A stretch of DNA of 64,000 bases from Ochotona curzoniae (Eukaryota; Chordata; Mammalia; Lagomorpha; Ochotonidae): contig NW_024466599.1 in NCBI RefSeq assembly GCF_017591425.1, forward strand, positions 26,884,001 to 26,948,000, written 5' to 3'. The stretch's first letter is position 1. Each line of letters starts with the position of its first letter. A program made the translations under genes and the position numbers. Below, one piece after another: positions 45,239 to 57,215 of this stretch. The notes below the pieces were generated by a model. The model did no database searches. It saw nothing but the letters and a program-made list of their open reading frames with translations, and was not told the origin of the DNA.

Positions 45239-45959
45239 TCCAAAGGAAGCTGGAATGGATACAGGTGGTGATAGTCTGCATTGGGAGTTAATACAAGTAG
45301 TGGAAAAGAGAAATTCTCAATTTTTTTTGGAAGTAGGATAAGCAAGTGTAGCAAACAATTATTGTGACTGGCTTCTTCCATCACCAACCTAATTAAAAAA
45401 AAAAAAAAAAAGAGGTCTGGCATGGAATCAAAGGTATGTACCCCTGAGATTCTCCATGTAAGAAAGCTTTCAGTACTTCCCTAAAACATTGTAAGTGACA
45501 GACAGAGCAGCAACAGGGCATGTTCATTGCTGAATTCTGTAGCAGGCCTTGGAAATGAAAGATACAGCATTCATGATCATGAACGTGGAACCAAAACCAT
45601 CAGCCCCATCATTCTTCTTTGATGGACAGATTCCTAGCTCCATATTCACCATCTCCTCCAGGGATTTGCTTCATTATTCTCTACATGTTGGTGAGTATAT
45701 TTCAAGCTGAGTATGCAGGGGTTATAATGGGACAACTCCCCCGCTATGAACCTAGAACTATGGCAACTAAGATTGCCTTATGAGAGATTGCCTAAAGTCA
45801 ATGATGATAAATCAGTACAACTTACAGAAAATCACTTCAAAAAGAATAAATGTGTTCCTGGGACTGTAAGACTTAATTGGGCCCTGATGGATAAGATGGC
45901 AGACATATCTAGAGAAAGCGGGGGAGTCTGATTCAGTCATGAAAAAGGCAGCTATACTC
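45239..45959. other. Unassigned non-coding stretch with A-run
   Basis: A 17-18 base A-run lies at about 45394-45411. I looked for a retroposed copy ending there but recognise none. No gene seen. Confidence 0.4.
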
Positions 45960-46110
45960 CATCTTGTATGTTTTGAATACCTACTATGTGCCAGGTATGA
46001 TTTCACATTCTAGTGAGAGAAAATAAACAAGTGCTTCTAAACTGGAATGTTGGGTAGTGTTACATGTGTGTGCCATGGGAGGAATGGACAAAACATAGCA
46101 TTAAGTGCTG
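45960..46110. mobile_element. Ancient interspersed repeat fragment, family unclear
   Basis: ATACCTACTATGTGCCAGGT, ACATTCTAGTGAGAGAAAAT and AAACAAGTGCTTC are characteristic phrases of an old mammalian repeat (consensus like CTACTATGTGCCAGGCACTG). I cannot assign the family by eye. Confidence 0.5.
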
Positions 46111-46589
46111 CAGCAGAGGTATACTCGGTCAAGGTCAAGACCAGATTTGGGAAGTGTGTGATCCCTATAGTCGTGTATTTGAACTTCCATCACTTAATGT
46201 TAATATTCTGACGTACCCAGGAGTTTGCTGATGATTAAATAACAAGTAAGGCTCTGTTGGTTTGTCCTGTATGAGTTTCACCAAGATTACATACAGAAAA
46301 GAAAACATATCAAAGATGTGCAACTGATGGAATTTTCCAAACAGCACAGCTGTGTAAACCAGCACTCACGTTCCGGCAGTGTCCCCTTTCAGCCATTTTG
46401 CCACTACAAATGAACCATTCTTCTGAGACTAACATCATAGTTATGCCGTGCCTGTGTCTGAACTAGAGGTATGCTAAAATAAGTCACACATATTTAGCAC
46501 TTATTGTCTTGTTTCTTTTGCTCCAAATTACCTCTTTTCATGCTTTTTAATTTATGCTGTGTGCATTGGTGGTTTGTCTTACTCTGTTG
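46111..46589. other. Unassigned non-coding stretch
   Basis: Nothing recognised. Confidence 0.45.
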
Positions 46590-46735
46590 TCATATATTTC
46601 ATTGTATGACTTTATTGCAATTAACTTACCCATTCTATTTCAATAGGCATCAGCATCATTTTCACTGTTTTGGTAAATTATTTTCAACATAAATCAGAGC
46701 TGATTTCTGATGTTTGTAACTAAAAATTCTGCCTG
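46590..46735 (-). mobile_element. LINE-1 fragment, inverted
   Basis: ATTGTATGACTTTATTGCAA, CTTACCCATTCTATTTCAAT, TTTTCACTGTTTTGGTAAAT and CATAAATCAGAGCTGAT follow the reversed L1 phrase containing AACCATTCACCTATTGAAGG and GTTGTTTCCAGTTTTTGGC. Confidence 0.45.
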
Positions 46736-47734
46736 ATATGCTCCTGCTTTTATTCAAATATTAATCAGGCTAACAGAGTGATAGAAAACATATTCTTTCT
46801 GTGCAACATCTTTTTAACAATGATTTTGAAGCCACAGACATTTTCTGCATCAGCTATTTGGTAAGGAACATCTGTTTATTGTTCCAACATTGAAGCCTAA
46901 TGATCAAAAATTATATTCCATGTAAATAAAGCCCCAAGGTGCCAGCTTTAGTACTGTTCTTTTTAGCACACTAGTTATAACTTGCATGCTTTTAGGTTGC
47001 TATACAACTTGATTAGCAGATATTTTCCATGGGGCCCTGAAATAACTAGTTCTGAGTGTATGTTTCGGCAGTTAGAATTGTTTTGATCTTGGTTGCAAAG
47101 CACCAGAGATTTTGAGGCTGTAGTTTCCTCCATGTTCCCCTGGCTGCCACTCTCAGGAACTCTAGGTTATTATTAATAAGTAGACATGACAGAGTGAAAA
47201 AGAAAATGGCGAATTTAATGTCAAACCAGTCATATATCTTATTCACCAATTACTTGGGTCCTTCCATTTTGCAAATGTATCACACCAATGCGCCTCATGT
47301 AAGAGCATAGCTTGTCTGAGTAGCGAATCAGGAGAGAATAGTGGACTACTCTGTTGTTTCATCATTTTCCTTTCTAGTCAAACTGTATCAGTTTCCTGTG
47401 CTATCTCTTGAAGTCTGACTTCTAAGCAATGAGTTGGGCCAGTCAACAACCTTTTCCCTTAGTTATTCAAGGAGACTGACCCTTGTAATGGTAGCAAGTA
47501 CCTACTGATGTGTGTGCCAGAATACTCCATGTGTATGCTGATGATTCACAGAGCAAATTCGTTTATTAAAGGCTGGTTTCTCCCCTTATCTCCTGGATAT
47601 AATTTCCTTTGTCTTTGGCTTAACTTTCCTTCTGCAATTACCTCCTTTCTCCTACCTGATCAATTACTCCCTTCCTTCCAGATCATTGCAATGAGCAGTC
47701 AAATATGCTTTAGATATTCCTTTAAAAAATTCTT
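46736..47734. other. Unassigned stretch with AT-rich block
   Basis: The part at 46880-47040 is AT-rich with unbroken TAAT/ATTA motifs and no repeat features, a possible conserved regulatory element. No gene recognised. Confidence 0.35.
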
Positions 47735-48047
47735 TAGGGCCAGCACTGTGGCACAGCAAGCTTAGATTCCAATGCCAGCATCTTCTATGGGCACCAATTA
47801 AAGTCCCAATTGCTCCATTTCCAATCTAGCTCCCTGCTAATGGCATGGGAAAGCAGTTGAAGATGGCCTAACTGCTTGGGGCCATAAGCCTGTGTGAGAG
47901 ACCCAGAAGAAGCTCCTGGCTCCTGGATTTGGGCTGATCCAGCTCTGGTTGTTGTAGCAAAGTGGAGTATGAACAGCAGATAGCAGTTCCCTGCCCCACC
48001 CAACTCTGCCTTTCAACTAAATGAATAAATCTTTACTTTAAAAATCC
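47735..48047 (+). mobile_element. C-repeat (CSINE)
   Basis: GGGCCAGCACTGTGGCACAG head, CCAATGCCAGCATCTTCTAT, GCTCCCTGCTAATGGCATGG, GAGAGACCCAGAAGAAGCTC and GAATAAATCTTTACTTT tail. Moderately diverged. Confidence 0.92.
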
Positions 48048-48289
48048 TTTGGCATCATATTACTCTCTAGAGAAAATCCAATTTCCCAACTCAGTCACAG
48101 CACAACTCCCTGTAGGAGTTGCCCAGAGCCATTGCCCTGCCTTGCCTCCCACTGTCAGCTCAGCAAATGCTGCTCAGAGCTTCCTTCTCTCCATGCCATA
48201 AAATCTGCTCATTTCAGGATTATGAGCATCCTCTTTTGCTTGGTCCAATGGCCATATCACCTCTAAGCTTTCATCTTACCCAACTTTCC

Positions 48290-48670
48290 TGATCCATTTG
48301 GAATAGTGGACTCCTCACTTCCATCTAAAGCACTTTCCTCTCCCAGGTTCCATGGTACCACTTTCTCCTCCTCTTCTCTCACCCAGATGATTGTATTTCC
48401 TGCTTTTGTTATTTTGGTTTGGTTTAGCTTTTTGTTAGCTTCTCCTTCTGTGCCCTTTGAAGGTTGGAAAAACTTCAGGCTGTGTCCCAGATATTCTTGT
48501 ACTGTCCCACTGTTCCCTTTCTATGCGAGCTCATCAGTCTCATGACTTTAAATATCATCTACATACCAATGAGTCTTGAATTTTACATTTCTAGTTTTGA
48601 TCTCACTGACCTTTTTCCTGAGCTCAAGTTCCTATATAACACTGCAAATGTGACTAAGAAGTTTCTCCAG
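48290..48670 (+). mobile_element. LINE-2 reverse-transcriptase region, decayed
   Basis: The segment follows L2 ORF2 in order: TTCCATGGTACCACTTTCTC, then TTGGAAAAACTTCAGGCTGT in place of the GVPQGSVLGP-coding stretch, then CTCATGACTTTAAATATCAT followed by CTACATACCAATGAGTCTTG, where the catalytic YADD codons sit in the intact family. Here that box is mutated and frames are broken. It is a fossil, not an active element. Confidence 0.65.
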
Positions 48671-49850
48671 TACAGCCAAGCAAGGGTCATGGTCTCCCAA
48701 TGTCATTCCCCCAGTCCTTGCTCATGTCAGGAAACAGAACAAATAGTCACCAAGTGTGTTCAAGCCAGACATGTAGAAATCATCTCTAAGTCTGAACTTT
48801 TTCAGATAAATCACCAACAAAGTATGCTGGCAACAGCTTTATGTCAACAGTTAATTCTGAGAGTCTTTATGGAAGTTTGGAAGACACAAAGCTATGTTTT
48901 CACATAGTATTCATAAGCATCATTTTGGTAGTTTTAATCTTGTCTCATTGAGTATAAAATTCTTATTTGCTTTATAATCCCCTCTAATTTGGTATCTTTG
49001 GATTCTTTTCATCTTTGACTTTTATAAACAACTTGCAATAAATATCTGCATATAGAGCAATTTCACTTTTTAAACTAAAAAAGCTTATTTTTTGTTGTTC
49101 TTTTTTATTGTTGTTCTTCTACACAAGATAACAGAATCACTGCCTTAACTATGCAACAATGGGGAAATAGATACTTATTAATCAAGTGTTTGCATAAAAT
49201 ATTAATAATACAATTCTAGCCCAGCTATCACTTTCTAAAAACCATGATTGTACAAAGCTGTCCTTTGAAGAGGAGATGACTAATCTGTTTAGGAAACAAG
49301 TCCTACATAACAGAAGAAATATATCCAAAATCTACTCCCCACAGGACAAAGTTTGAGAAACCAAGAGAGGCGAATTGGTGTGAGCCCCTCAAGGTCCAAC
49401 AGCTGAGAAAAATAATAGTGCTAGACACAAATACCTTTGAGAGAAGGGAGAATCAAGCTACAATCCACATATTACCTGTGATGGTTGGACTCATGGTCCA
49501 GCCACCTTGGCAGAGCACCCTTGTTCTGAGAAGGCTGACCGAACATGGCCACAAACGCAGACCTGGAAATGGGATCCAAAATCTTGAGACTGGTAGTAAG
49601 TACAGCCTTGAGGTGTTAAAGAATGTCCTGTGCTGGGTCTGACAGAACCTCATTATAATGAACACAGCTGCCTGGAGCAGTTTTCAGGGTGAATCTGGTG
49701 GTAGTAGCAGAAGCAACAATAACAGAAACCAAATGACCTGATGTAAATGAATTTAAATATTTTCTCTCTCTGATCCTCTCTGGATTTAATAAGCTCTCAG
49801 CAATCTTAGCCAATAGGGAGTAGGGACAAGAGCTTCCACAGTCATGATTA
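48671..49850. other. Unassigned non-coding stretch
   Basis: Nothing recognised. A T-rich part at about 49085-49120 holds TTGTTGTTCTTTTTTATTG repeats. Confidence 0.45.
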
Positions 49851-50305
49851 GGGGTGGTCATTGTGGTGCAGCGCATTAACCTGCTGACTCTAATGCCAGC
49901 ATCCAATACAAGCATCAGTTAGTGTTCTGGATGCTCCATTCCTGATCCAGTTCCTGCTAATGGCCTGGGAAAACAAAGAAAGTTGGAACACCCACACCCA
50001 CTGTGGAGGGTGGAGGGTCAAATGCATTCTCCACTTCTGACTCAGCTTCTTGCTGTATCCAACCTTGAACACCTAGGGAGGCAGCAGGTGACGACTTAAG
50101 CACTTGGGACTCTACCATCCTTGTAGGAGACCATGATGGAATTCCTGGCTACTGACTTTAGCCTGATCCAGATGTTACAGGCATTCGAGCAGCGAATCAG
50201 GGGATAGAAGATCTATTATATCTATCTATGTATCACCATTATTATCATCATCATCTATTTATCATCTATTTCTATTACACTGTTTCCCAAATAAAAAACA
50301 ATTAA
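49851..50305 (+). mobile_element. Composite C-repeat (two partial copies fused)
   Basis: The head and first half (GGTGGTCATTGTGGTGCAGC to GGCCTGGGAAAACAAAG) are followed by a second entry at CTCCACTTCTGACTCAGCTT, which belongs earlier in the element. The copy then continues with GGCAGCAGGTGACGACTTAA, GTAGGAGACCATGATGGAAT and a TATC/ATC-rich end and AAATAAAAAAC tail. The second half carries older-subfamily features. Confidence 0.8.
50216..50275. repeat. TCTA/ATC-rich tract
   Basis: TATCTATCTATG and ATTATTATCATCATCATC imperfect repeats replace the CT block of the composite C-repeat. Confidence 0.75.
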
Positions 50306-50424
50306 TTCATTAGCTTTGAAAACAAGATGTGAGCCTTTTCATTAATGAATTATAATCAAAGATACGCAATAATGTTTATGATTTATTTTTCCACATCTTC
50401 TCTGGTGGGTAACTGACTTTTTTT

Positions 50425-50664
50425 TTAAATACCATTTTAAAAATGTCCACCACCAGCTGTGTTGGTCCAGGCCTAAGCCGGGGACTTGGAGCTCCATCCA
50501 GATCTCCCACAGGTGCTTCAGGGTCTCAGGTTTGGAGGCATGCTCAGCTGTTTTCACAGGCATATTAATAAGGAGTTGAGTTGGAGGCAGAGCAGCTGGG
50601 ATTTGAACCAGCACTGTTCCATGGAATGCTAGCATTGCTGGTGGCTGGCTACCAACCCACACCC
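50425..50664 (-). mobile_element. C-repeat (CSINE), partial
   Basis: After a T-run and AAATACCATTTTAAAAATG, the sequence has CCATCCAGATCTCCCACAGG, ATTAATAAGGAGTTGAGTTG, CAGCTGGGATTTGAACCAGC and a CTGGCTACCAACCCACACCC head region. The CT block is missing. Confidence 0.8.
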
Positions 50665-51564
50665 ATTTTGCTACCTTCTCAAGCCTATCTCATTGAACAT
50701 TCTCAGAGCTTCCACTGGCTACTGGTGAACAAGGTGAATCTCTGAGGACTCTGGCGCTCTGGGATGGGTGGAGTATGAAAATTCAAGAGTGAGCTTTCAC
50801 TGCTTCTCCCGAGACTGCCACTGGTTGCCATCTATGGAAAAATTCCCATGGGCCAAAACTTCTTACACTACATTTTCAATAGTTCTTTCAAAGGCCCTGA
50901 AAGGGAGATCTTCTTTCTATTTATTTCACAGCACAGCTAGGCAGCCGCCAAGATCCCACAAAGATATTCAGCCACGCAACTCATCCCTTTCTCATCCTTG
51001 ACTCCTCAAGGGCTATGGACTAACCTGCAGAGCAGCCACCTCTGCAATTGGGAGGGGACCTGGAACACATTTCAGGCTTATTCTTGCTACAATTTCATCT
51101 GATAATTCAGGAAAAATTTAATTTCCCTTTATAGGCACAACATGGTCTAAAACAATATTGTGAATTCCAGTCTAATTTCCTATCCCCTATCTTTTGGGAT
51201 AATTGGGGCTCATCTTTCTAGGTTTTCCCACTGATATTTGTAATTTGTTGATTTTCCTCCAGATGTCCTGGGGTCACATGTCCAAATTAAATAGCATTTT
51301 ATTTTTTCCTGCATCTTTTAAAGTTTCCTTTGTTCTTCACTTTTCATGGGGTTTGCATTGTATTCACATTAATATCTTGCAAAGTTTGAACACAGGCTAT
51401 TAGCAACTATCTCTCCATCAGTAGCCCAAAAAGCATAGCCCCGCAATTCCATCTGCTATTTCATTTTGGATAGTTAGAAGTTAGATTTTGGCCATAGGTG
51501 ATGCTCTGGAATTTTGAGTACCCAGTTTACTAACCACACTGCCCCCAAGGTCATAAATGGGCCA
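50665..51564. other. Unassigned non-coding stretch
   Basis: Nothing recognised. Confidence 0.45.
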
Positions 51565-51645
51565 TAATTGTAGCTTATGAATAAGGAAACTAAGGTCAGA
51601 AAGTTCTGAGACTTGTTCAGGCCGCTGCAATGATTTAACCATGAG
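51565..51645 (-). mobile_element. MIR-like fragment
   Basis: ATGAATAAGGAAACTAAGGT then CAGAAAGTTCTGAGACTTGT resembles the reversed MIR phrase GATGAGGAAACTGAGGCACA then GTTAAGTGACTTG. Short and diverged. Confidence 0.45.
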
Positions 51646-52029
51646 CAAGAATGAAAAGTTGCATGTCAGGACTATAAAATATGAAAAATATTTATGCTGC
51701 AAATGCATCCCATAAAAATTATGGCCAATTTTATGTAAAACTGGACTTCATTTGTTGGCATTAAAAATGTCTTTTGGTTTTCCCTTTCAGAGAGTCATGC
51801 TCACTGTGCGGTGACTGTGGGCCAAGGCTGACACCAATGAAGAAGGTTTCTAGCATCTAAGGCTGCTGATTTCATTCCTGATCATGTGCCAGCTTCTACC
51901 AATTGTTAGGTTGAGGAACTTAAGAAAAAGGCTCTTAATCCAGGAAAATATGTTTTATTCATCAGGAAAGAGTAATGGACTGCTTCCTGGCAAGAGATGG
52001 CCCAAAACCACTTCCATATGGTGAAGGGG
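51646..52029. other. Unassigned non-coding stretch
   Basis: Nothing recognised. Confidence 0.45.
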
Positions 52030-52125
52030 GAGGTGGGGAGTGAACCAGCAGATGAAAGATCTTCCTCTCTCTCCCCCTCTCTCTCGCTCTCTGTAACTCT
52101 GACCTTCAAGTAAAATACTTTAAAA
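52030..52125 (+). mobile_element. C-repeat (CSINE) 3' end only
   Basis: GGTGGGGAGTGAACCAGCAG, ATGAAAGATCTTCCTCTCTC, a CT block and TGACCTTCAAGTAAAATAC represent the last third of the element. It lies directly before another copy in the same orientation. Confidence 0.8.
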
Positions 52126-52137
52126 AAGGAGGGGGTA

Positions 52138-52449
52138 GGGAGACACTGTGTCTCAACAGGCTAATCCTTCACCTTCAAGCACCAGTGTCCCATATAGGTA
52201 CCAGTTTGTGTCTCAGTTGCTCCACTTCTGATACAGCTCCTGCTTGCCACCTGGGAAAGCAGCAGATGATGGTTCAAGGCTGTGGGCCTCAGACGTGAGA
52301 GACCTGGAGGAAGCTTCCTGGCTTCGGATCAGCTCAAGTCTGAAGTGAAGCCATTTGGGGAATGAACCAGCGATAGAAGGTCTTTCTTTCTGTCTCTCCT
52401 TCTCTCTGTTAGTCTTTCAAATAAAAATAAATAAATATTAGAAAAAAAG
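52138..52449 (+). mobile_element. C-repeat (CSINE)
   Basis: GGGAGACACTGTGTCTCAAC head, AGCACCAGTGTCCCATATAG, CACCTGGGAAAGCAGCAGAT, GAGAGACCTGGAGGAAGCTT and CAAATAAAAATAAATAAATA tail. Near full length. Confidence 0.92.
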
Positions 52450-53443
52450 AAAAGGACATTCAAAGTGATGAATATGGGAGCCATTCAAAATGTAGAGGAC
52501 CTTATGAGTAAGGCAATAAATACAAAATTAGAACTAGATGGTGTCTAAAAAAGAAGTGAGATTCAAATAAGTCTACACACACAGATAATAAAAAATTAAC
52601 AGTTACCTTTTCCTGTGGTTTTCTCTAGTATTCACCCCAAAACCAACAGTTTTTGTATTATTCGAATTTCAGTTCTCTTCTTGTGACTTCCTACTGTGAA
52701 CATCATGGTCATGGTCACCAGCACTAGGGCAGAATAAGGGGGAGGAAGTGAAATTCAGATCACTCCATGCTATTCTTCTTTATCCTATTGGACCAAGAGA
52801 CATGAGGGGAGAAGATGTGCTTGTGGCTACAACATAGTTTGCTGAATGTGTGGGTGTGTCTGTTTGGATTTGTTTTCAGATATTGTACTCATATCACCCC
52901 AGTTTACCACACCAAGTCCTGTTTGGGCATGAAAGACTCAACAGACATTTGCTGAATGACTTAACTCTGCTTTGCTTCTTCACCTATATATTTCTCAGTG
53001 GAGTCTTAGCAATTTTCCGATACAAAATCTACACTAAGGTCTGATTAATCCAGATCTCAATAACATGTTCATCATGATTTGGATACAACTGATCTAAAGT
53101 TTGTGCCAGCAAAAGTTTTCATTATGTCAACAATAAAGTAAATAAGAGGAATTCTAAACAACTCCAGAGGCTAAGCTATTTCCAAACATTTTAGCAGAAA
53201 TATTTACACACCAACAAAAACACGTTTAATATAAAAAGCATTTCTCAGTTCATGGAAGCAAGCAGGCAAGAGTCTCAACCTGAGATCACTGGAGGCACTT
53301 CAATAGCTATGAGTTTATAACATTGTTATAACATTGCATATATATATTAGATGCAACAGTTCATTCTTTCCATGATCTTTTGTATTTCAGGTCATTCAGT
53401 AACTTGACTGTCTTTCAATCATATATGTTTGAACAGGTGACTT
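52450..53443. other. Unassigned non-coding stretch
   Basis: Nothing recognised. CAACAGACATTTGCTGAATG at about 52939 resembles an L2 terminal phrase but is isolated. Confidence 0.45.
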
Positions 53444-53770
53444 TTTAAAAAGATTCGTTTATTGATTTACTTGAAAGGTAAAATGATGTGGAGAGAGAGA
53501 GAAAGAGAGAGATCGTCCATCTGCTTATTTCTTCTCTGAATGGTCACAGCAGCCAGGTCTGGGTCAAGCCAAAGTCAGGTACTAGGAACTCCATCCTAAC
53601 TTCCCACATAGGTGACAGAGGCCTAAGTACTTGGTCAATTGTCTATTGCCTTTCCATGTGCCTTAACAGGAATCTACATCCAAAGTAGGCACCTAGGGCT
53701 TGAACTAGCACTTCAGGATGAATGTCAGCATGGTGAGCAGTGGCTTAATCTGTTGTGCACTGCTGTCCTC
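53444..53770 (-). mobile_element. C-repeat (CSINE), older
   Basis: AAAAAGATTCGTTTATTGAT, GAGAGAGAGAAAGAGAGAGA, ACTTCCCACATAGGTGACAG, GGCTTGAACTAGCACTTCAG and the head GTGGCTTAATCTGTTGTGCA are in order. The element has an extra AAAGTAGGCACCTAGGG stretch typical of older copies. Confidence 0.85.
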
Positions 53771-53849
53771 AAATACTTTGAATTTTGCTGATTTCTAAAA
53801 CTGATAACAAGGCTCCATTCACTTGATATTGTCTGTTTCTTTGCCTTTT

Positions 53850-53925
53850 TAAGGATTAGAGAGGGTACAGCAAATTGCACAGCAAGGTGGCATAGGAACC
53901 AGACACTAAGGTCAAAGTCTCTTTG
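53850..53925 (-). mobile_element. Possible MIR-like fragment
   Basis: GATTAGAGAGGGTACAGCAA then ATTGCACAGCAAGGTGGCAT and AGGAACCAGACACTAAGGTC resembles the reversed MIR core. Weak. Confidence 0.35.
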
Positions 53926-55619
53926 AGGGAGAAGAAATCCAGATCAGCATTAAAGTTTCTCAAATCAGGATGTGGTTTCTAGTTCTACCCCACGAAGCTA
54001 AGCATAACCATCAGGGATTCGGAAATCCATTCTAGGCCCAGGCATGCCCTGGCGGCAAACCGACCAATCAGCAACCATCTGTGAAGGTACAGCCTTGTGC
54101 TCCCAAAGGGCTCCGTTCCTTGAATTTTCCAATAAAACTTGAACTTATGCAGAAGAGAATAAGCTGGAGCTCTTCAAAAGGATTGAATGCATGGATTTTA
54201 AAATTATCACCTATCAAAATTAATTTCCCTTCCAATTTCAATTCTCCATAGATATTTTCAAGTGTCCTTGTATCTCTTGCCTCTAACCATGATGACATGC
54301 ATTGTTTCATAGTTATCAAAGTCTGATTTGTACTTTTCTTTGAAAATCTGCAAAGATGAAGAAGGTAGAAGAAAAACATAGAGTGTGTTCCAAGAGCTCC
54401 ACAACTTCATAGATGCTTCCTCTGTGACTCTGTATTCGGTTTAGCTCATGCATGCATCTGAAAGGCTGACCACTTTTCACCCAGATTCAATGGGAATTTG
54501 TTCACCTTTGACCATGAGACATTTTAAAGAAAAATCCCGTCAACAAATAACACTATAGACAAGGGAATGGCAATCAACGCCTGCATAGAACTGATCATCA
54601 TGTATGACTCTGAAGAGGGAGGGTTTTCTGCTGCACAACTTCCACTTTGAATACATTTCATGAATCCATAGCCACAGAATCGCCCTGTTTAATCTTATCC
54701 TCTCTTTCCTCTTTCACTTTCCTAGAGAAGATTCCTCCAGGGACACTTCCCTGCAATCCCACCTCCAATATCTGAGGGATCCAGGTCAGCAAAGCAACCA
54801 AAATAAACCCAAATCTAACTCTGCAAGCACCAAATGCAGTGGGATCTTCTCACTGGAATGCTCATTAGGTTCTAGTTGCATCACTCTGAGACAGAAGAAC
54901 AGGGAGTGTCAACCAGGTCCTGGACATGTGCTACATAACCTGACAAGACAGTTGAGTTCCAGCTTTACCCGTTCACCGTGCATCTGCCCAAGCTCTTCCA
55001 AACAAATCGTGGCTTCTCTGTACATTCTCATCTGCCTTTTCCTGACCTCAGCAAAGACCCTCAATGCATTTGTAAAACTGTTTTTTTCTTCTGCAAATGT
55101 AAACACTGTAAGTTTATCTAGTTGTTTTTTTTAAACTTTCAAAGCAATTTGATTAATAGCTGAAGTAAGAATTGGCCAGTCAAAGCTAAGCATTTTACAT
55201 GTGAGTTCCACCTTATTTCACTTCCTAGTTACTTGTGCTTTTTGTAATAAGATCTTGTGATGTAATTCATTAATCAATCATTCATAAGAGACTGATTGCT
55301 TAGAATCACCTGAGATTGTTAATGTCCCTTTTATCACTGTTATTGCTACTGTCCATGAGTAGCAAGGATCCAGCCCTCACCCCATCTTCTTTAGTGCCTT
55401 GGGAGGACACACGCTGACATTTATTCCTATGCAAAGATGCTGGACATTCTTTTTCGCCACCCTAGAATCACACTGATACCTTTGTTATATGTTCATTAAC
55501 CTCATGTAGATGAAAGTTCACTAGACTTTTTTTTTTTTTCCTTCTCCCTGTGGTAGACGGTACTCAAGGGAAATGTAGCAGAAATTAATACATTCATATG
55601 TGGAAACAGAGAGAAGTAA
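53926..55619. other. Unassigned non-coding stretch
   Basis: No gene recognised. The segment at about 55140-55340 has clustered ATTAAT and TAAT motifs (TTCATTAATCAATCATTC) and no repeat signature, so it is a candidate conserved element. The 103-codon minus frame at 54068-54379 has no domain. Confidence 0.4.
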
Positions 55620-55858
55620 GTCCTCACGCAGGCACTACAAGGATGGATTCATAAGGAAATAAATGACTGATAATCTCCTACATTGTTGGGAGACACCCCA
55701 GTGGCAGCATGACAGACTTGTGAAAATTCGTGAAAGATACCCATTTTAAGACTGGAAGTGAAAAACAGAGAGGAGGGGAGGAAACTTGGGGAGGGGAAAG
55801 GAAGATCCCATTGCCAACTAAACTGTATCGAAAAACAATAATAAAAAAATTGGCCAGC
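55620..55858 (+). mobile_element. LINE-1 3' end, short
   Basis: GAGGAGGGGAGGAAACTTGG then GGAGGGGAAAGGAAGATCCC is the G-rich segment seen at the ends of the other L1 copies, followed by AACTGTATCG and an AATAATAAAAAAA tail. The upstream part (GGAGACACCCCAGTGGCAGC) is consistent with L1 3' UTR. Confidence 0.55.
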
Positions 55859-56851
55859 TCAAGTGATTTTAATGAAGGATAATTGCTATTTGAGCACTGA
55901 TTCGCCCCCAGTGGGCCATTGTATATGTAACTATACCCACAAGTCGATCAGTAAAATAGGGTATGCCTAAAGCTGTGGACACACTATCTACATGGCATGA
56001 ATCTTTATTCCTTTGTTTAGTCTACAACAAGAAGCCAACTGCCTCATTTTAGTCCACAGGGGAAATGATGAGATATTGTGCAGTTTTCCAAGCTTCAGGA
56101 AATTTGAACTGAAACATGGACTGGAAAGAGCCCATAGCACTCTTGCATGTTGAACTGTTGTTTAAATCCCTTTTCACATGTAATGAGCTCATATCCAAAA
56201 TGTTTTGACTCAACATCCATGAGGACTTGGCAAGGGCCTGGGAGGAGGGGTGCCCTGTCACGGGAACTGGGAGAAAAACAACAAGGCCAGAATACTGTGC
56301 TCCAGTATTCTCTGGGACCACAGAGGACTTTATGGGCCAGCATTCCCATTATTCAAAAAAAAAAAAAAAAAGCAAACAGAAATGTCGCTTTTCAGTCCAG
56401 CACTAACTCTAAAATCACAATAAATCAAAACTTTTCTGTAGATTCCCATTACAGACTGTCTCACCCCCAAAAAGTACATACTCAACACATTAATGAATGT
56501 TTTAAAGAATAGAGCATTGTGCCATTAGTCAATAACTTTTGATTACATTAAGTCACCAATTTTTTAAGCACCCCATTTCAATGTTAACTACACATAAGAT
56601 AGGTCTGTTTTAATAAGTAGATGTGCCACACATTTTGTTAGGTCACACTAACCTGAGGGGATTTGTAAGAATGAGGTGTTCACAGGCTCCTGAGTTAGCT
56701 GGTCTTTTGGTATCACCAGTACGTCTTCTCCAGCACCTCAGATCCAGCAGCAGACTTGCTCTCAAACTTACACTCACTGGAAAACATCCTAGAATGACTA
56801 TTGCTATCTTCATGTGCAATTATTTCACTTTCAGAAACACAGTCAGCCAAA
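55859..56851. other. Unassigned non-coding stretch with A-run
   Basis: A 17-base A-run lies at about 56356-56372. I could not recognise a retroposed copy upstream of it. No gene seen. Confidence 0.4.
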
Positions 56852-57106
56852 GGGACATAGCTATGGCACAGTGAGTCAAGCTGGTACGTGTGATGCCAGC
56901 ATCCCACATTGACTCCAGTTCAAGTACCAGCTGCTCCACTCCGAATCAAGCTCCCTGCTAATGCATCTGAAAAGGAAGCAGAAGCTGGCCAAAGTTCTTG
57001 GATGCCCACTTGGGAAGATCCAGATGACACTCCTGGCCCCTGGCATTAGCTTAGCCCAGTCTTGGTCATTGTGGCCATTTGGGGAATAAAACAACAGACG
57101 AAATGC

Positions 57107-57166
<60 letters not shown>

Positions 57167-57215
57167 TTCTGTGATTCTGACTTCCAAACAAAATAAATAA
57201 ATCTTTTTTTCTTTT
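56852..57215 (+). mobile_element. C-repeat (CSINE) with expanded CT block
   Basis: CAAAGGGACATAGCTATGGC head region, GTGATGCCAGCATCCCACAT, GCTCCCTGCTAATGCATCTG, an expanded (CTGT)n(CT)n block at 57106-57170, and AACAAAATAAATAAATCTTT tail. The minus-strand frames rich in Arg-Glu are CT-block shadows. Confidence 0.9.
57106..57170. repeat. (CTGT)n(CT)n microsatellite
   Basis: Four CTGT units followed by about 25 CT units with two interruptions, expanded within a C-repeat. Confidence 0.9.

Noticed and set aside
45239..45411. Processed pseudogene ending in the A-run near 45400
   Set aside because: No recognisable gene sequence upstream and no target duplication seen.
55700..55750. Resemblance to the 3' end of U6 snRNA (AAATTCGTGAA)
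   Set aside because: Only about 11 bases match well and the 5' two thirds of U6 are absent. The L1 3' UTR explains the region better.
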